Positions 61,172-64,000 of a stretch of 64,000 nucleotides of DNA are shown here, in pieces; within the stretch, counting starts at the first letter, position 1, and each line of letters begins with the position of its first letter. The stretch is from Kineosporia babensis (GTDB taxonomy: Bacteria; Actinomycetota; Actinomycetes; Actinomycetales; Kineosporiaceae), in assembly GCF_021129305.1 (NCBI RefSeq), contig NZ_JAJOMB010000006.1:310001-374000 (forward strand). The letters are read 5' to 3'. The notes beneath the pieces are model-generated. The model was not told where the DNA came from. It ran no database searches and worked only from the letters and a program-made list of their open reading frames with translations. Made by a program: the position numbers and the translations under genes.

Positions 61172-61813
61172 GTGCGCCTGTATCTCTCTTCGTTCCGCAG
61201 CGGTGATCAGCCAGAGCAAATGTTGGCGCTCCTGGGCCGTCCGGCCAGGAGCGGCGAAGTTGCGGTGATTGCCAATGCGATAGATGACCGGCCGGAGCCG
61301 GAGCGCCGGACGGCGGTCGAACGCGAGTTCAGGGCACTTGCCGAGCTCGGTCTGCGACCGGTCGAGCTCGATCTCCGGATGCTCTTCGGTTGCTCCCCGG
61401 CGCAGGCCACCGCCGCACTGGCCGAGTTCTCCCTGGTCTGGGTCCGCGGAGGGAACGTGTTCGTTCTGCGTCAGGCGCTGGCCCTCAGCGGTGCCGACCA
61501 AGCCCTGATCAAGCTGCTGCAGGAAGACGCTCTCGTCTACGCCGGCTATAGCGCGGCTGCCTGCGTCCTCGCACCTGACCTGCACGGGCTGGAGCACTGC
61601 GACGACCCGTCAGCTGTCCAAAAGGCCTACGCCGAGCAGGCTCGTTACGACGGACTAGCGCTTCTGGATTACGCCGTCGTGCCACACGTCCATTCCCCTG
61701 GCCACCCAGAGACGAAGGTCCTCGGTGAGGTGGCCGACCGCTACCGCGCCGACGGCATCCCGCATCGGACCCTGCGCGACGGCCAGGCGATCGTCATCAA
61801 CGGAGCGAGCTGA
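61172..61813 (+). CDS. Peptidase E-like (S51) serine peptidase
   Basis: 213 residues from GTG 61172; TTG 61166 is in frame but would overlap the -10 spacing. Class I glutamine-amidotransferase-like fold. The nucleophile elbow is YAGYSAAACVL with S127, close to the GxSAGA motif of aspartyl dipeptidases but with Ala for the first Gly after Ala. LGLRPVELDLRM, LVWVRGGNVFVLRQAL and the late HVHSPGHPETK (probable catalytic His) support S51. Cytoplasmic. The only intact gene between fragments at 60590-62618. Confidence 0.82.
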   Translation: MRLYLSSFRSGDQPEQMLALLGRPARSGEVAVIANAIDDRPEPERRTAVEREFRALAELGLRPVELDLRMLFGCSPAQATAALAEFSLVWVRGGNVFVLRQALALSGADQALIKLLQEDALVYAGYSAAACVLAPDLHGLEHCDDPSAVQKAYAEQARYDGLALLDYAVVPHVHSPGHPETKVLGEVADRYRADGIPHRTLRDGQAIVINGAS

Positions 61814-61825
61814 CCGGCGCCCGGA

Positions 61826-62292
61826 CTACCAGATGAGAGCCTCGATGTGGTTGCGACCGGAAAGAAGCTCGGCGATGCGGATCTGCGCCGCTTCGCGGAC
61901 ATCGGACTCGGGGTGGTGTGCGTAGATCGCGAGCTCTACACACAGGTCATAGAAGCTCAGCCGCTCACGCTCGTACAACTCCGGATAGACGCCGTGCAGC
62001 CATCCAGGAACCTCAACGTGCACCCCACTCCATACTGGGGATGCGCCCGGGTAGGCAGCGATCAGGGAGAACTGGGATCGGGCGTCCGAAGGTACCCCCA
62101 ATGTTCCCGAGCGGATCTGGAAGACCAGCGGATCTCAAGGCCACTGGCCGTCGGAATTTCAGCTCTGGCCGGAGTATCCCGCAGGTAATTGATCACTCCG
62201 GACGCGGCGTCGGTGAGGGTGTTGAGGCAGTGGTGGTCGTCTACGCGCAGGCGCCCTTCTCCCCGAACGTGTGCCACGCCGATCGCGTTCAT
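61826..62292 (-). pseudogene. Small gene apparently split by a frameshift at a C5/G5 run
   Basis: On the minus strand MNAIGVAHVRGEGRLRVDDH, NTLTDAASGVINYLRDTPAR and IRWSSRSAREHWG run in one frame to about 62100. The neighbouring frame continues SDARSQFSLIAAYPGASPVW, VPGWLHGVYPELYERERLSF and YAHHPESDVREAAQIRIAEL to a TAG at 61826. Both halves have coding-like third positions, and the switch is at five Gs (plus strand 62095-62099). Family not recognised. The upstream start is uncertain; the frame also continues to about 62481 with weaker bias. Confidence 0.45.
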
Positions 62293-62618
62293 CGGCCAGC
62301 AAGGCGGACAGGAACAGCACAAGGTCCTCGGATACCTCGAGAGCCTTTTCATTATGAGACGCTCATCAGCGCGCGGGACCTCTGGGACAGGAACTGTAGG
62401 AGGAACCCGTCCTACCGAGGTCTCGCGCTTCTTCTCCGCATCCAGCCCGGCGTGTACGCCAAGATCACACAGCGCTGCCACCCGTTACTCGGAATGGCTC
62501 AGTGAGATCCACCTCAACCATTCTCCGGATTCCAAGGGGTTATCCCGCGCGGGCGTCGGGAGGGTGCAACCGTGTTCCGGCCACGAACCATCGACCGTTC
62601 GAGAACGGAGTACCCCGC
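62293..62618. other. Spacer without convincing gene
   Basis: Mixed-composition DNA with only short overlapping frames. A minus-strand stretch near 62400-62481 (ALCDLGVHAGLDAEKKRE) may be a decayed tail of the gene below it. A promoter for the sugar dehydrogenase should lie here but no clear -35/-10 pair is visible. Confidence 0.4.
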
Positions 62619-64000
62619 GTGCGCACCCCAGGTGGTCCCGCCCGATGGTTCGGCCCCGTGGCCGCGCTGGCAGCCGCAACCCTGGCGCTGTCCCTGACCG
62701 CAGGCACTACGGCGCAAGCCGCGCAGCCGCTCGATGATCCGATACCGGAGCAGACCATCCAGTCCGGGCTCGGGCTCGTCCTCACCCAGTTCGCCACGTT
62801 CCCGCAGTCGACGCCCACGCCGGAACCGATCGATCCCCGGTTGATGCGCCGGGCCCGGATCAACGCAATCGTCGAGCTGCCCGACCGGTCGGGCCGGATG
62901 GCCGTGCCGGACCTCAACGGCATGCTGTATCTCGTCCGCAACGGCAAGCCCGAGGCCTACCTCGATGTCGGAACCGCGTTCGCGCCTCAGTTCTTCTCCG
63001 GCCGGGGCCTCGGCCAGGGGTTCGGATACGTGGCGTTCCACCCGGACTTCGCGCGCAACGGCCGTTTCTACACCGTCCATACCGAGTTGGCGACGTCGAC
63101 GACCGTGACGCCCGACTATGCGCAGTCGTCCACCGGCTACCACGGGGTCATCACCGAGTGGACCGCGAAAGACTCGTCGGCCAACACTTTCCGCGGTACA
63201 CACCGCGAGGTGCTGAGGATCGGCTTCACCGGGCGTGTCCACGGCATCCAGCAGATCGACTTCAACTCGACCGCTCGTCGCGGTGACCGGGATTACGGAC
63301 TTCTCTACCTCGCCGTGGGCGACGGTGGCCAGGGCGCCACCAAGACCGACCCGCAGAATTTGGCGATGCCGCACGGCAAGATCCTGCGTATCGACCCTGA
63401 CGGGAGCAATGCCGGTAACGGCCGCTACGGCATCCCGAACGACAACCCCTTCGTCAGCCAGGCTGGTGCGTTGGGTGAGATCTACGCCCTGGGGATGCGT
63501 GACCCGCACCGCTTCAGTTGGGACAGCGGCCCCGGCCATCGCCTGTTCCTGGGGCATATCGGTGAGCACACCGTGGAAGCGGTCTACGACGTGCGTGCCG
63601 GCGACAACCTCGGATGGAGCGAGCGGGAGGGCTCATTCGTCTTCGATCGAACGGCAGCAAACCCGTGTGATCGCATTCTCCCCCTGCCGGCCGACGACGC
63701 CGAATTCGGTTACACGTACCCGGTCGCCGCCTACGACCACGACCCGCCGGCCGACTGGGACTGCTCGTCGGACGTCGGCCGGGCCGTGTCCGGCGGGTTC
63801 GTCCACCGAGGCCGCACCCTGCCGGAGTTGCGGGGCAAGTATGTTTTCGGCGACCTCGTCGACGGCCGGGTGTTCTACACCGAGGCCGACGAGATGCGCC
63901 GCGGGCACGCCCTGGCGCCACTGCACGAACTGATGCTGTTCGACGACACTGGCCGGCGGGTCGTCATGCCGGACCTGTCCGGCCCTGGCGCCCCGGGTGA
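62619..64000 (+). CDS. Secreted PQQ-dependent sugar (glucose/sorbosone) dehydrogenase-like protein, 3' partial
   Basis: GTG 62619 with GGAG nine bases upstream; open to the window end, 460 codons visible. Signal peptide ends TTAQAAQ. Beta-propeller of the GSDH family: VELPDRSGRMAVPDLNGMLY, FAPQFFSGRGLGQGFGYVAF and HPDFARNGRFYTVHTE, then LLYLAVGDGGQGATKTDPQN, MPHGKILRIDPDGSNAGNGR, YGIPNDNPFV, YALGMRDPHRFSWD and HIGEHTVEAVYDVRAGDNLG. These match the soluble aldose/sorbosone dehydrogenase core with its Ca/PQQ-type loops. The extra C-terminal part is cut. Substrate and cofactor unproven. Confidence 0.85.
   Translation, partial: MRTPGGPARWFGPVAALAAATLALSLTAGTTAQAAQPLDDPIPEQTIQSGLGLVLTQFATFPQSTPTPEPIDPRLMRRARINAIVELPDRSGRMAVPDLNGMLYLVRNGKPEAYLDVGTAFAPQFFSGRGLGQGFGYVAFHPDFARNGRFYTVHTELATSTTVTPDYAQSSTGYHGVITEWTAKDSSANTFRGTHREVLRIGFTGRVHGIQQIDFNSTARRGDRDYGLLYLAVGDGGQGATKTDPQNLAMPHGKILRIDPDGSNAGNGRYGIPNDNPFVSQAGALGEIYALGMRDPHRFSWDSGPGHRLFLGHIGEHTVEAVYDVRAGDNLGWSEREGSFVFDRTAANPCDRILPLPADDAEFGYTYPVAAYDHDPPADWDCSSDVGRAVSGGFVHRGRTLPELRGKYVFGDLVDGRVFYTEADEMRRGHALAPLHELMLFDDTGRRVVMPDLSGPGAPG

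Noticed and set aside
1-64000. tRNA, rRNA, CRISPR repeats, transposase genes or prophage structure
   Set aside because: Looked for on both strands; no cloverleaf with CCA-like ends, no regular spaced repeats and no transposase DDE or phage structural genes were recognised.

Overview
The window is about 70% GC with strong G/C third-position bias, GTG and TTG starts, TAnnnT -10 boxes a few bases before start codons (leaderless mRNAs) and many 1-4 base gene overlaps. This fits a filamentous high-GC actinomycete. The gene mix (NgcEF-like sugar uptake, PnuC/NadR, MoxR-vWA cluster) is compatible with Kineosporiaceae or Streptomyces-like relatives, but the species cannot be fixed from sequence alone. 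No rRNA, tRNA, CRISPR array or intact insertion sequence was seen.

Layout. (A) 1-12612: a tightly packed forward operon, cut at its 5' end. It encodes a large cytoplasmic protein, a polytopic membrane protein, a degenerate kinase (pseudokinase), a zinc-ribbon TRAFAC-type GTPase, a one-pass membrane coiled-coil protein, a class III nucleotidyl-cyclase-like protein and a helical-repeat CHAT (caspase-like) protease. I read it as a membrane-associated, nucleotide-controlled conflict or stress system with the CHAT protease as likely effector; it is the best candidate here for an undescribed system. (B) 12596-15421: AraC regulator, AhpD-like protein, ribosome hibernation factor, lipoprotein. (C) 15584-19922: HupE/UreJ membrane protein, then a secreted phosphatase behind a PHO box. 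The phosphatase carries a WxL-like C-terminal domain and is followed by a DUF916 (WxL-interacting) membrane protein. (D) 20031-25322: MarR regulator divergent from a four-gene operon of DszC-like oxygenases, a haloalkane-dehalogenase-like hydrolase and a DszA/NtaA-like flavin monooxygenase. (E) 25406-29872: membrane-anchored protein, NadR and PnuC, an SDR, a HAF-repeat secreted protein. (F) 29983-38025: an amino-sugar operon (SIS protein, NgcE-like binding protein, two permeases, GlcNAc kinase, GH20) facing an RpiR regulator. (G) 38223-41312: small proteins, one with an apparent frameshift, plus two hexapeptide acetyltransferases and a zincin. (H) 41448-51311: a second NTP-dependent cluster, DUF4132 - MoxR ATPase - DUF5682 - vWA - SWIM. 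(I) 51525-60237: secreted beta-helix protein, ThyX, a TetR/MFS deletion scar, MFS with GntR, sugar MFS, class A PBP. (J) 60238-62618: a degraded region of gene fragments around one intact S51 peptidase. (K) 62619-64000: start of a secreted PQQ-type sugar dehydrogenase, cut by the window end.

Working together: A and H are both multi-gene modules in which nucleotide-dependent switches are tied to protease-like or vWA/SWIM partners. F is a complete uptake-and-processing pathway for GlcNAc or chitobiose that borrows an ATPase from elsewhere. C looks phosphate-starvation controlled. J and the 54.3-54.8 kb scar show recent gene loss.
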